A DNA stretch of 64,000 bases, taken from assembly GCA_017475235.1 (NCBI GenBank), contig JAFVGA010000004.1:1-64000 (forward strand), given 5' to 3'. The notes below the pieces were generated by a model. It searched no databases and had not been told where the DNA came from. It worked only from the letters and a program-made list of their open reading frames with translations. Within the stretch, counting starts at the first letter, position 1. Each line of letters starts with the position of its first letter. Of the stretch, positions 1 through 8,716 are shown piece by piece. The translations under genes and the position numbers were made by a program. This DNA is from Eubacterium sp. Its GTDB lineage: Bacteria; Bacillota; Clostridia; Lachnospirales; Lachnospiraceae.

Positions 1-1091
1 CCAAAGACCTCGGATCCTTCTCCAACCAATCCAACTGCCATCTGGTTTTCGTACTCTGGGAACTTCTCATGGATCATCTGTCTACCATATTCCTCATAGA
101 ACTTCTTGCAGATTTCCATTCCAGTCAAACCGTCAGCCTCTATAGATTCAACTTCTGTTCCTATTACTTCAGTCGCTTCCTCTATAATATTCTCTGACTG
201 TTTATCTATTAACTTTCGCTCTTTTTTCTTGAGCTTCTTAGTTTCTTTTATTTCTTTCTTCTTTTCTTTGCGAGCCTTCTTATCCTCTTTTGATTTACTT
301 ACGCTTCCGCCAATCTCTTCTAGATTTGCAAGAACTGTTGCATAAGCACCTGAGTCTTTGCCCATATTCTTTTCAATCTCAGCTAGGGCTTCCTCATAGT
401 ACTTTTTAGCCTCGTCAGTATTTCCCTCTTTAACCATAAGCGAAGCGTATGCTGCCAAAGCTCCGCTGTAATGGAAGTTCTTCTCCTCATCTCTACGATA
501 AATCTCTAAAGATTTCTCGAGGTGTTCTTTGGCGGAGGATAAGTCTCCCAATTCAATCTCGCTCGCTGCAAGGTTTGATAAAGTAGTTGCTACTTCAATC
601 TCAGCACCGTTTATACCTTCAATAATCGACAAAGATTTCTTGAGATGCTCTGTCGCCATAAGGAAATTACCCATCTCCTGGTACAAAAGCGCAATATTGT
701 TATGTAAACTAGCGAATCTATAGTCATTTTCGTCTAGCTTTTCGCGGTAAATCTTAAACACATTGTTGTAATATCCAAGTGACTCAACCTTTTTGCCTGC
801 TGCACGATACGCATTTGCAATGTTCTGCAAGGAAGTGGCATACTCCACTGTTCCTTCCATATTCATATCTCTCATAAGTGAAAGTGCTTCATCGCAGTAT
901 AATGTGCTTTTGTCAAAGTTTCCTGTATCACGGTTAAAACCAATAGCCTCATTCAAGATAACTAGCGTTAACTCATCATCTCCTGATACTTTGGCAGACT
1001 TTAACTCACTATCCAAAAAGGCATCAACTTTTTCGATGTCCTTTTCGTCAAAAAGATTGTTCAGTTTTTCGTAGAATTCACTTTGTGTCAT
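1..1091 (-). CDS. TPR-repeat protein with C-terminal DUF4125 domain (3' end outside window)
   Basis: The frame is open from an ATG at 1091 to the left edge, so about 363 residues are visible and the C-terminus is missing. Residues about 1-250 are helical tetratricopeptide-like repeats. A Lys/Glu-rich linker follows (about 255-300). The last visible part, around GMEICKKFYEEYG and a GLVGEGSE motif, resembles the start of DUF4125 as I remember it. The start lies 7 nt downstream of the proS stop, so it is probably co-transcribed; its ribosome site (AAGG) is weak and far away. The function is unknown; TPRs suggest protein binding. The TPR call is firm, the DUF4125 call moderate. Confidence 0.75.
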   Translation of the reverse strand, partial: MTQSEFYEKLNNLFDEKDIEKVDAFLDSELKSAKVSGDDELTLVILNEAIGFNRDTGNFDKSTLYCDEALSLMRDMNMEGTVEYATSLQNIANAYRAAGKKVESLGYYNNVFKIYREKLDENDYRFASLHNNIALLYQEMGNFLMATEHLKKSLSIIEGINGAEIEVATTLSNLAASEIELGDLSSAKEHLEKSLEIYRRDEEKNFHYSGALAAYASLMVKEGNTDEAKKYYEEALAEIEKNMGKDSGAYATVLANLEEIGGSVSKSKEDKKARKEKKKEIKETKKLKKKERKLIDKQSENIIEEATEVIGTEVESIEADGLTGMEICKKFYEEYGRQMIHEKFPEYENQMAVGLVGEGSEVF

Positions 1092-1098
1092 TAAAAAT

Positions 1099-2835
1099 TT
1101 ATTTTACCTTTTCGTAAATCTGATTTGTAAGCATTTGGATTATTTCATCCACTTTATCTAGCGCCTCATCTACTGGCACCATCTCTTTATCAATCTGTTT
1201 ATCTCTAGTTGAAATCTCAACTGCATTCTCAGCCAAGTTTCTTGGACTAACTACTACTCTAACTGGCACGCCCAAAAGATCGGCATCGGCGAACATTGCG
1301 CCAGGTCTAACATCTCTGTCGTCGTAGATAACTTCGATACCCTTATCTTGTAGAGCCTTGTATAGTTCATCAGCCTTTGCCTTCGCCTCAGCATCGTCTG
1401 AGCGCAAGCAGCAAAGATGTACTTGCCATGGAGCGATTGTGATTGGCCAGATTGGACCCCAGTCATCGTGGTTCACTTCACAAATTGATGCAGCCATACG
1501 GCCCACGCCAATTCCGTAGCATCCCATAATTGGATACTGTTCCTTACCATTCTCATCTAGGTAAGTGAAGTTCATAGCCTCTGAGTACTTAGTTCCAAGT
1601 TGGAAAATGTTACCAACCTCGATACCTCTCTCGATCTTGATGGCTTTTTTGCCACACTCTGGACAAATTCCACCTTCAGCAATCTTAGCTATATCAACAT
1701 ACTCTGGATTATCGCAGTCTCTGTCCACGTTGAATCCTTTGTAGTGGTAATCTACTTTGTTTGCACCAGTTACCAAATAGTCAATGTCCTTTAGTGACTT
1801 GTCAAAAAGAACTGTAACCTTTTCGTTGATTCCAACTGGTCCAATAAATCCTGCTGTAAGCACACTATCGTCAGTAACTTCTGCTGGATGAATCTCGCAT
1901 CCTGCTGCTCTCACTAACTTTGTCTCGTTCACATCTAAATCTCCACGAATAAATGCCACAATATATGTGTCATCTTCGTTTCTCTGATATACAACAGCCT
2001 TTGCAGTATTCTCTGCTGGAATATCTAGGAACTCACATAGAGCCTCGATAGTTCCTGTACCTGGAGTTTCAACTTCCTCCAAGTCAGCCTTTGCAATCTT
2101 ATTTTCATTTTCAATAATGCTTGGTGCTGCTTCCACGTTTGCGCTGTAACCACACTCTGGACAAACTGCAATTGAGTCCTCTCCAGCTGGAGTCAACAAC
2201 ATATACTCGTGCGAAATACTTCCACCCATCATACCTGAGTCAGATGCCACAACCTTAACTTCTGGAATTCCACATCTTGCGAAGATTCTATTGTAAGCAT
2301 CATACTGAACTTGATAATACTTCTCCAAATCTTCCTGTGATGTATGGAATGAGTAAGCATCCTTCATTGTGAACTCACGCACACGGATAAGACCAGCTCT
2401 AGGTCTAGCCTCATCTCTAAACTTTGTTTGAATCTGATAAATCATAAATGGATACTTAGCGTAACTGTTTGCCCACTCGCGAACCAACTGCACTGCTGCT
2501 TCCTCGTGAGTCATACCAAGTACCATCTTTGAACCTGTTCTGTCTGTAAATCTTAGAAGTTCTGATCCAACACTCTCATATCTTCCTGACTCGTCCCAAA
2601 GACTAGCTGGAAGAGTTACAGGGAACTTAACTTCCTGTCCATCCGCTTTGTCCATTTCGTCGCGGATGATTTCTTCAATCTTTCTTGAAATTCTATTCAT
2701 TGGTGGATACTGTGAGTAAACTCCGTTTGCTACATTTTTGATATATCCACCTCTAACCATTAACGCATGGCTATCTATTAAACAACTGGCTGGTCTTTCT
2801 TTAAACCTATCGCCTACCATATTTGCTAGTTTCAT
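1099..2835 (-). CDS. proS: Prolyl-tRNA synthetase
   Basis: Class II aminoacyl-tRNA synthetase that charges tRNA-Pro in the cytoplasm. The 578 residues match the usual length of the bacterial (ProS type 1) form with an inserted editing domain. The N-terminus (MKLANMVGDRFKERP), the motif-2 region with FRDEARPRAGLIR and the C-terminal anticodon-binding domain are all recognisable. Two Cys pairs (CPECGYS and CPECGKK) flank the insertion, as in many clostridial ProS proteins. A GGAG ribosome site lies 8 nt before the ATG. It sits 30 nt downstream of clpX and 7 nt upstream of the TPR gene, so the three probably share a transcript. Confidence 0.96.
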   Translation of the reverse strand: MKLANMVGDRFKERPASCLIDSHALMVRGGYIKNVANGVYSQYPPMNRISRKIEEIIRDEMDKADGQEVKFPVTLPASLWDESGRYESVGSELLRFTDRTGSKMVLGMTHEEAAVQLVREWANSYAKYPFMIYQIQTKFRDEARPRAGLIRVREFTMKDAYSFHTSQEDLEKYYQVQYDAYNRIFARCGIPEVKVVASDSGMMGGSISHEYMLLTPAGEDSIAVCPECGYSANVEAAPSIIENENKIAKADLEEVETPGTGTIEALCEFLDIPAENTAKAVVYQRNEDDTYIVAFIRGDLDVNETKLVRAAGCEIHPAEVTDDSVLTAGFIGPVGINEKVTVLFDKSLKDIDYLVTGANKVDYHYKGFNVDRDCDNPEYVDIAKIAEGGICPECGKKAIKIERGIEVGNIFQLGTKYSEAMNFTYLDENGKEQYPIMGCYGIGVGRMAASICEVNHDDWGPIWPITIAPWQVHLCCLRSDDAEAKAKADELYKALQDKGIEVIYDDRDVRPGAMFADADLLGVPVRVVVSPRNLAENAVEISTRDKQIDKEMVPVDEALDKVDEIIQMLTNQIYEKVK

Positions 2836-2865
2836 TTTATTTCTCCAATCTAATTTCTTTTAACT

Positions 2866-4371
2866 TTATGCCTGTGCCTCTTTTTTAGGTTTGGGGTCTG
2901 GAGCCTCCTCATGGTGAGTCGCTCTCATCTCAATCTTAGGACTACCATTTCCATTTATGTACTCTTCAGTGATTGTAACTGTTCCGATATTATCGTCCTT
3001 TGGAATCTCGTACATAATATCAAGCATAAGTTCTTCTAGAATTGCTCTGAGCGCTCTCGCTCCAGTCTTTCTCTCCATCGCCTTCTTTGCAATAGCGTGA
3101 AGTGCTTCATCTGTAAATTGTAACTTTACTTCGTCGAGTTCTAGAAGTTTTTGGAACTGTGCAATAATCGCATTCTTCGGATCCGTCAAAATCTGAACAA
3201 GCATATCCTCTGTCAACTCATCAAGTGTGAACATAATTGGAAGTCTTCCCAAGAACTCTGGAATCATACCAAACTTACGTAGGTCATCCGCATTCACATT
3301 TCGAATTACATTTGGATCTTTGTCAAACTTGTCCGACAAATCACTCTTAAATCCGATAGCTGCTTCTTTATTCAAACGTTCTTTGACGATGTCTTCCAAA
3401 TCCGGGAATGCGCCACCGCAAATGAACAAAATATTTCTGGTGTTAACCGTAGCGAGCGGAACCATAGCGTTCTTGCTTGTTGCTCCAACAGGCACTTCCA
3501 CTTCTGAACCTTCCAAAAGTTTCAACATGCCCTGCTGAACTGACTCGCCACTCACGTCACGACTTCTTGTAGTGTCCTTCTTCGCAATCTTATCAATCTC
3601 ATCTATGAAAACGATACCAGTCTCTGCGCGCTCAACATCGTTGTCGGCATTCGCCAAAAGTTTTGAAATCACACTCTCGATATCATCGCCAATATAACCT
3701 GCCTCCGTCAAAGATGTAGCATCCGTAATCGCCAAAGGCACATCCAAAAGTCTAGCCAAAGTCTTAACAAGATATGTCTTACCACAACCAGTTGGTCCAA
3801 TCATAAGCATGTTTGACTTATCAATCTCGATTTCGTCCATAGTGTTTGTAGCCACTCTCTTGTAGTGGTTGTAAACTGCCACAGACATAATCTTCTTCGC
3901 GTGATCCTGTCCAATCACATAGTCATCAAGCATGTGCTTAATCTTATGTGGCGCAGGAATCTTGTTAATATCAATCAAAGGCTCTTCGCGCTTCTCTTTT
4001 TTCTTCAACTTTTGTTTGTTAGGAACTTCATTTCGAAGTTCATCTGGTGTCATCATATGCACACCTGGAGTGTTCAAAAGCTTCTCCAATTCTTCCTTGG
4101 AAATGCTAACTCCCATACCCATGTTTTGCATGCTCTGGAAACTCTTCTGCAAACAATCTTCACACACTGTCACATTTCCGGGCAAGTCAAATAGTTTGCC
4201 ACATTTACTCTCTGGTCTGCGGCAAACATAACAAACTTTCTCATACTGAGATTCATCGTTAGAATCACTATTTTCCGTAGTCTTCGCCGAAGAATCCTCA
4301 GTACTAACTTCGTCAGTTTCAACTATATTTTCATTTTCAAATTCATTGTTTTTGTCTTTGTTTTCACTCAT
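2866..4371 (-). CDS. clpX: ATP-dependent Clp protease ATP-binding subunit ClpX, long form
   Basis: AAA+ unfoldase that feeds proteins to the ClpP peptidase. The N-terminal zinc domain carries C47-C50 and C70-C73. Walker A is GPTGCGKT, Walker B is VFIDEID, the pore loop is GYIG (usually GYVG), and the sensor-2 region reads KTGARALR. An IGF tripeptide after the Walker motifs is the known ClpP-docking loop, so partnership with ClpP is expected, although no clpP is in the window. At 501 residues it is about 80 longer than typical ClpX. The surplus is an acidic, low-complexity first 45 residues and a long Lys/Glu-rich linker after the zinc domain. A GGAG site precedes the ATG. Confidence 0.93.
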   Translation of the reverse strand: MSENKDKNNEFENENIVETDEVSTEDSSAKTTENSDSNDESQYEKVCYVCRRPESKCGKLFDLPGNVTVCEDCLQKSFQSMQNMGMGVSISKEELEKLLNTPGVHMMTPDELRNEVPNKQKLKKKEKREEPLIDINKIPAPHKIKHMLDDYVIGQDHAKKIMSVAVYNHYKRVATNTMDEIEIDKSNMLMIGPTGCGKTYLVKTLARLLDVPLAITDATSLTEAGYIGDDIESVISKLLANADNDVERAETGIVFIDEIDKIAKKDTTRSRDVSGESVQQGMLKLLEGSEVEVPVGATSKNAMVPLATVNTRNILFICGGAFPDLEDIVKERLNKEAAIGFKSDLSDKFDKDPNVIRNVNADDLRKFGMIPEFLGRLPIMFTLDELTEDMLVQILTDPKNAIIAQFQKLLELDEVKLQFTDEALHAIAKKAMERKTGARALRAILEELMLDIMYEIPKDDNIGTVTITEEYINGNGSPKIEMRATHHEEAPDPKPKKEAQA

Positions 4372-4407
4372 AATTCATCTCCAAAAGTATAAAATACTCC
4401 ACCGAAT

Positions 4408-4436
4408 ATCTTAACATATATCGCTGTAAAGGGCAA
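4408..4436 (-). promoter_or_regulatory. Possible clpX promoter
   Basis: On the minus strand TTGCCC and TAAGAT are separated by 17 nt, about 37 nt before the clpX ATG. The -35 box is weak and abuts the terminator U-run, so this is tentative. Confidence 0.35.
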
Positions 4437-4441
4437 AAAAC

Positions 4442-4489
4442 AAAAAATAATGAACACTCACTTGAATCGTTCGTTGTTCATTATTTTTT
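4442..4489 (-). terminator. Rho-independent terminator, second of two behind htrA
   Basis: A perfect 14-bp stem (4442-4455 with 4476-4489) is followed on the minus strand by a T-run, a G and six more Ts. It would stop transcripts leaving htrA before they enter clpX. Confidence 0.8.
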
Positions 4490-4512
4490 AGCGTAAATAT
4501 ATTACCCTCTAC

Positions 4513-4560
4513 AAAATTATGAGGGGTCAAACGATTGTTAGTGCGACCCCTCATAATTTT
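4513..4560 (-). terminator. Rho-independent terminator directly behind htrA
   Basis: A perfect 16-bp stem (4513-4528 with 4545-4560) starts 7 nt after the htrA stop. The GC-rich core is GAGGGGTC/GACCCCTC. It forms a tandem pair with the hairpin at 4442-4489. Confidence 0.8.
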
Positions 4561-4566
4561 GGCTAT

Positions 4567-6036
4567 TTACCAGGGAAAACCGAACATATTATCATCATTA
4601 TCTTCTCCATAGTCATCACCATTATTGTAATTATTGTCATTGTTGTAGTTGTTATTCTGGTTATTGTTTGTCTCCTTAGGTTGTTCACCCAAAGTAACTT
4701 TTATAGTCTTTGTTTTATATCCATCATCTCTAGCTGCTACTTTAACTTTTACTGTTTCACCAGCCTTATAGTAATCAAGTGCGCTTGTTAAATCTTCCCA
4801 AGATTCAATAGTTCTGCCATCGACTTCTGTAATAATGTCATTCTCTTCGATTCCAGCCTTATCAGCAGCCTCACCGTCAATAACATCGTTCACCTGAACT
4901 CCCTTAGGAATTGAATATGCTTCGCTTGCTTGCTCATCCACTGTTCTACCGGTAATTCCTAAGTAACCCTTTGAGTTTTCATCTTGTTTCTGACGAGTTT
5001 TCTGTTTTTCAAGTTTTGCAATCTCACTCTTTACTGTAGTGATAGGAATTGCAAAGCCCATTCCTTCAACGCTTCCTGATGAAGTGCTGTTTGAAGAATA
5101 CTTAGCAACGTTAATGCCGATTACTTCGCCGTCCTTGTTTAGAAGTGCTCCACCACTGTTTCCACCGTTGATAGGTGCATCTGTCTGGATCAAAGTCATC
5201 TTCTTACCATCAATTTCTACAGTTCTGTTAACAGCACTAATAACACCAGATGTAACTGACTGTCCAAAACCTAGCGCGTTACCAATTGCAATAGCTCCAT
5301 TTCCAACTTTAACCTGAGTAGAGTCTCCCAAAGTTGCCTTTCTGATTCCACTCTTAATCTTTGCAGGAATATCTTTCATATTCACAGATACTATAGCCAC
5401 ATCAAGTTTCTCGTTTGTACCCTTGATAGCGCCTTTAACAGTTTCCTTTTTCTTCTGTCCGTAGAACTGAATTGCAAGTTTATCTGCATCCTCAACCACA
5501 TGGTTGTTAGTCACAATCAATAACTCATTATTGTTCTGATCAACAATAAATCCTGAACCTGCAGCCACTTGCTCTTGTTTCTGCTTTCCGCCGTTGCTAT
5601 TACCATAACCATTGCCGAAGTAGAAGTCGTAAATATCATTACTACTGCTCTCGACGAAGGTAGTACTTGTAATAGCAACAACAGAAGGCATCGCTTCCTC
5701 AACCACTCCAGAAACATCTGTCACAGTATAATTGTCTGTTGAGCTGTTTCCAGTTTTTGTTGAACCAATATCTTGCTCAGCTGTTGTCTCTTTCTGATTT
5801 GAAACTATATCTTTACTAGGTCCTAACTGATTTAGTAAGAAATAACCCCCTACCATACAGATTCCTAATCCGATAACTACAATAGCTATAATCAAAGCAA
5901 TGATTGGTCCATTACCTTTTTTCTTTGGTGGCTTATTACCACCTGATGAACCGTTTCCGCCATTCATATCCTCATACTCGGCATCAACAAATTCATTGTT
6001 TTCCCTATCTCTATTATCAAATTCTTCGTAATACAT
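4567..6036 (-). CDS. htrA: HtrA/DegP-type membrane-anchored serine protease
   Basis: Envelope quality-control protease acting outside the membrane. An acidic cytoplasmic head (residues 1-40) leads into one membrane segment (about 44-68). The trypsin-like domain carries the triad H179 (TNNHVV), D212 (LDVAIV) and S294 (GNSGG). One PDZ domain spans about 360-455, and the C-terminus is an Asn/Tyr/Asp-rich tail. The start is placed at 6036 because GAGGAGG lies 6 nt upstream; the open frame continues 35 codons further, but that stretch has no ribosome site and unlikely composition. The gene has its own tandem terminators and is probably monocistronic. Confidence 0.92.
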   Translation of the reverse strand: MYYEEFDNRDRENNEFVDAEYEDMNGGNGSSGGNKPPKKKGNGPIIALIIAIVVIGLGICMVGGYFLLNQLGPSKDIVSNQKETTAEQDIGSTKTGNSSTDNYTVTDVSGVVEEAMPSVVAITSTTFVESSSNDIYDFYFGNGYGNSNGGKQKQEQVAAGSGFIVDQNNNELLIVTNNHVVEDADKLAIQFYGQKKKETVKGAIKGTNEKLDVAIVSVNMKDIPAKIKSGIRKATLGDSTQVKVGNGAIAIGNALGFGQSVTSGVISAVNRTVEIDGKKMTLIQTDAPINGGNSGGALLNKDGEVIGINVAKYSSNSTSSGSVEGMGFAIPITTVKSEIAKLEKQKTRQKQDENSKGYLGITGRTVDEQASEAYSIPKGVQVNDVIDGEAADKAGIEENDIITEVDGRTIESWEDLTSALDYYKAGETVKVKVAARDDGYKTKTIKVTLGEQPKETNNNQNNNYNNDNNYNNGDDYGEDNDDNMFGFPW

Positions 6037-6102
6037 TTCGTACCTCCTCGAATTATTTATTCTGATAATCATTGTAAAGATAATATGTGTCCAATTTGTG
6101 TA

Positions 6103-6421
6103 CAGATGATTATAATTATGATGAAAAATGGAAGAGCCCATATAAATGAAAAGACAGAGGGGTGTATGACTTTCGAGGAGAAGATAATATTTGATTAATC
6201 AATATGAAATGATTTTTAGAGACAAAAAGTTTTCACCAAAAAACTTTTTGGAGCGAACAAAAAGGAGTTTTCATCAAGAAAACTCCTTTTTTTGAGCTCG
6301 TGCTCTAAAAATCATTGAATAGTGATTACTATCAAATATCTTCTTTGAGAGTCATACACCTCTCTGTCTTATTATTTATAATATGGACTCTTCCAGTGAT
6401 CATCGTAATCATAATCATCTG
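6103..6421. repeat. 119-bp inverted repeat between htrA and the LCP gene
   Basis: The arms 6103-6221 and 6303-6421 are imperfect reverse complements of equal length around an 81-bp centre holding two hairpins. The right arm includes the last 17 codons of the LCP gene. The left arm, read on the plus strand from 6105 to 6149, encodes DDYNYDEKWKSPYK and a stop, matching the LCP tail DDYDYDDHWKSPYYK. This accounts for most of the 335-nt gap between genes; no other gene is seen in it. Confidence 0.85.
6259..6291 (-). terminator. Terminator of the cysE-to-LCP operon (symmetrical)
   Basis: A 13-bp stem (6259-6271 with 6279-6291) has A/T tracts on both sides, so it could act in either direction. A second hairpin follows at 6223-6250 (CAAAAAGTTTT with its complement). 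Together they form the centre of the inverted repeat. Confidence 0.8.
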
Positions 6422-7682
6422 GATCTCCTTTTTGAGATTTATCAATTCCCTCAATCTTCGTCGGATCAAATCCCTCCGAATTCTCATTAACCCCAGTTCT
6501 ACTAGTAATAGTATAACTAGCATCATTAACCGTAGATGTTGGCTGATAATTCTTCTCGCCGTACAAATATTTATGAAGCTTCTTAACATTTGTAGCCAAT
6601 GTCTGTGGCACAACATAACTTGCTCCGTTGTATGTACCAGTCTGAAGCTTTGAAGGGAATCCCTCACTGCCGTTCAACTCAAAGTCGAACAATACTGGAA
6701 TCATATTGATGATTGAATCGAAGTTAAAACTTGTAGAGATGATTCTGTTCTTCTCTGCATCAGCATTTAGAACTTCATCAACCATACTCTCCAACTCACT
6801 CACGCCAGCCTTCTTAGCCTTATCAACGAGTTTCATGATAACACTACGCTGTCTAGCCGCACGACCAAAGTCGTTACTGATTCTCTCGTGAGTTTCAGGA
6901 TCTATAAATGTCGCCTTACGTATACGACAGTAAGTTGCTGCCTGAATACCGTTTAGCTTGATATTCTTTCCAGCCTTCTTAACCTTCTTCGCACGCTTTC
7001 CTGTGGAACTGATTGTACTCTTCATATGATGATTAATCTGACGCTTCTCATCCTTCGTTAAGTTAACCTTAATTCCACCAAGCGTATCTATAATTCTAGC
7101 GACTCCGCCAAAGTTCACTGTGACGTAGTCAGTTAAATCCAAATCCAAGTTCTTATTCAAAGTGTTGATGGCCGCTTCAGCACCACCATTTGAAAAAGCT
7201 GAGTTAACCTTAAAGTAATCCTTCTGCTCTCCATCTTTGTTGTAGATTGCCATCATCGTATCACGGTAAACTGAAACCATCTTAACTTTTCCTGTTGTGT
7301 TGTGAATACTTACAATCAAAATAGAGTCACTGTTCGAAGTATCAACTTCCTTCTGTCTTGAGTCAACGCCAAACAATACGAAGTTCAAATACTCACCATT
7401 ATACTTGTACTTCAAATTGTTCTTGATAAGTTTGCTCTTATCGAATTCGTCGTCGAAGACACCTTTTTCGAAAGCCTCGCTACCAAACCATTTCATTATT
7501 TCCTTGCCGATGCAAGTCTGTGAAATGCCTTTGATAAATGCAGCCTTTACTGGTGGTACAAACCAAATAATACCAACCGCAATAACGAGCGCTGCAAAGA
7601 TAGCTTCGAATGTTATAAGGATTTTCTTCTTTCTTCTAACACTTTTTAGTTTTTCCCATTTAGTTTGTTCTTTTTTAGCCAT
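6372..7682 (-). CDS. LCP-family (LytR-CpsA-Psr) cell-wall ligase/regulator
   Basis: LCP proteins transfer glycopolymers from lipid carriers to peptidoglycan outside the membrane. A basic head (MAKKEQTKWEKLK) and one N-terminal membrane segment (about residues 23-43) are followed by the LCP domain. Signature stretches are FVLFGVDSR, SDSILIVS and VYRDTM, plus the Arg-rich motif around RAARQR. The C-terminus is a Gly/Asp/Tyr-rich tail ending KSPYYK. It is the last gene of the cysE-cdaA-galE operon, 2 nt after galE, with AAGGA before the ATG. Its tail is duplicated in the inverted repeat just downstream. Confidence 0.92.
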   Translation of the reverse strand: MAKKEQTKWEKLKSVRRKKKILITFEAIFAALVIAVGIIWFVPPVKAAFIKGISQTCIGKEIMKWFGSEAFEKGVFDDEFDKSKLIKNNLKYKYNGEYLNFVLFGVDSRQKEVDTSNSDSILIVSIHNTTGKVKMVSVYRDTMMAIYNKDGEQKDYFKVNSAFSNGGAEAAINTLNKNLDLDLTDYVTVNFGGVARIIDTLGGIKVNLTKDEKRQINHHMKSTISSTGKRAKKVKKAGKNIKLNGIQAATYCRIRKATFIDPETHERISNDFGRAARQRSVIMKLVDKAKKAGVSELESMVDEVLNADAEKNRIISTSFNFDSIINMIPVLFDFELNGSEGFPSKLQTGTYNGASYVVPQTLATNVKKLHKYLYGEKNYQPTSTVNDASYTITSRTGVNENSEGFDPTKIEGIDKSQKGDPDDYDYDDHWKSPYYK

Positions 7683-7684
7683 AA

Positions 7685-8707
7685 CTATTCCTTATTATAA
7701 CCACTTGGGTTGTTTTTCTGCCAATTCCATGAGTCTGCGCACATCTCTCTAATTCCAAACTCTGCTTCCCAGCCTAGTTCTTCCTTAGCAAGACTTGGAT
7801 CTGCGTAACACTCAGCAATATCTCCAGGACGTCTAGGACCAATCACATATGGAACATCTACTCCACTTGCCTCTTTGAAGTTCTCAACAACTTCCAAAAC
7901 ACTGTATCCTTTGCCCGTTCCTAGATTATATATTTTAACGCCAGGGTTTTCAACTATTTTTTCTAACGCCTTAACGTGACCCTTCGCCAAATCAACCACG
8001 TGAATATAATCTCTCACGCCAGTTCCATCTGGTGTAGGATAATCATTACCCCAAACATTAAGTTTCTCTAACTGTTTTGTAGCAACCTTAGTGATGTATG
8101 GCATCAAGTTGTTTGGAATACCATTTGGATCCTCACCTATCATTCCGCTCTTGTGAGCGCCAATAGGATTGAAGTATCTAAGTAAAATCACATTCCACTC
8201 TGGGTCTGCCACGTTGAAGTCCATCAAAATCTGCTCCAACATAGATTTAGTCCATCCGTATGGATTTGTGCAAGTTCCCTTTGGACATTCCTCTGTAATA
8301 GGCACTGTCTCTGGGTCTCCGTAAACCGTAGCTGATGAACTAAAGATAATGTTCTTAACATTGTGTTTTCTCATCACTTCACACATATTTAGTGTGCCTG
8401 AAATGTTATTCTTATAATACTCGAGTGGCTTCTCAACACTTTCTCCCACTGCTTTAAGTCCCGCAAAATGAATAACTGCATCAATGTCGTTCTCTTCGAA
8501 GATCTTGTCCATTGCATCCATATCTGCAATATCATTTTCGTAGAACTTAACAGTCTTGCCAGTAATTTGCTCCACTCTATTTAACGACTCTTTAGATGAA
8601 TTTGATAGATTATCTACCACTACCACATCGTAACCGTTATCCAACAGTTCAACGACAGTGTGGCTTCCAATATATCCAGCTCCACCTGTCACTAATATCT
8701 TACCCAT
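7685..8707 (-). CDS. galE: UDP-glucose 4-epimerase
   Basis: Short-chain dehydrogenase-type enzyme that interconverts UDP-glucose and UDP-galactose in the cytoplasm using bound NAD. The NAD motif is GGAGYIGSH at residues 8-16. The catalytic YGWTK (YxxxK) and a Ser/Thr-rich SSSATVYG stretch are present, and 340 residues is a normal length. A GAGG site lies 7 nt before the start. It sits between cdaR and the LCP gene, so its sugar nucleotide probably feeds cell-wall polymers attached by the LCP protein (inference). Confidence 0.96.
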   Translation of the reverse strand: MGKILVTGGAGYIGSHTVVELLDNGYDVVVVDNLSNSSKESLNRVEQITGKTVKFYENDIADMDAMDKIFEENDIDAVIHFAGLKAVGESVEKPLEYYKNNISGTLNMCEVMRKHNVKNIIFSSSATVYGDPETVPITEECPKGTCTNPYGWTKSMLEQILMDFNVADPEWNVILLRYFNPIGAHKSGMIGEDPNGIPNNLMPYITKVATKQLEKLNVWGNDYPTPDGTGVRDYIHVVDLAKGHVKALEKIVENPGVKIYNLGTGKGYSVLEVVENFKEASGVDVPYVIGPRRPGDIAECYADPSLAKEELGWEAEFGIREMCADSWNWQKNNPSGYNKE

Positions 8708-8716
8708 AATAATCCT

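Noticed and set aside
106..1074. Three plus-strand frames of 64 to 93 codons
   Set aside because: They lie antisense to the TPR/DUF4125 gene, lack ribosome sites and have Ser/Ile/Phe-rich translations typical of antisense frames.
4519..4791. Plus-strand frame with an Ile/Val-rich translation
   Set aside because: It covers the htrA terminator and the Asn-codon tail of htrA read backwards; the apparent membrane segment is an artefact.
6332..6667. Minus-strand frame of 111 codons ending MTLKEDI
   Set aside because: It is an alternative frame inside the LCP gene; only its last few codons fall in the inverted repeat.
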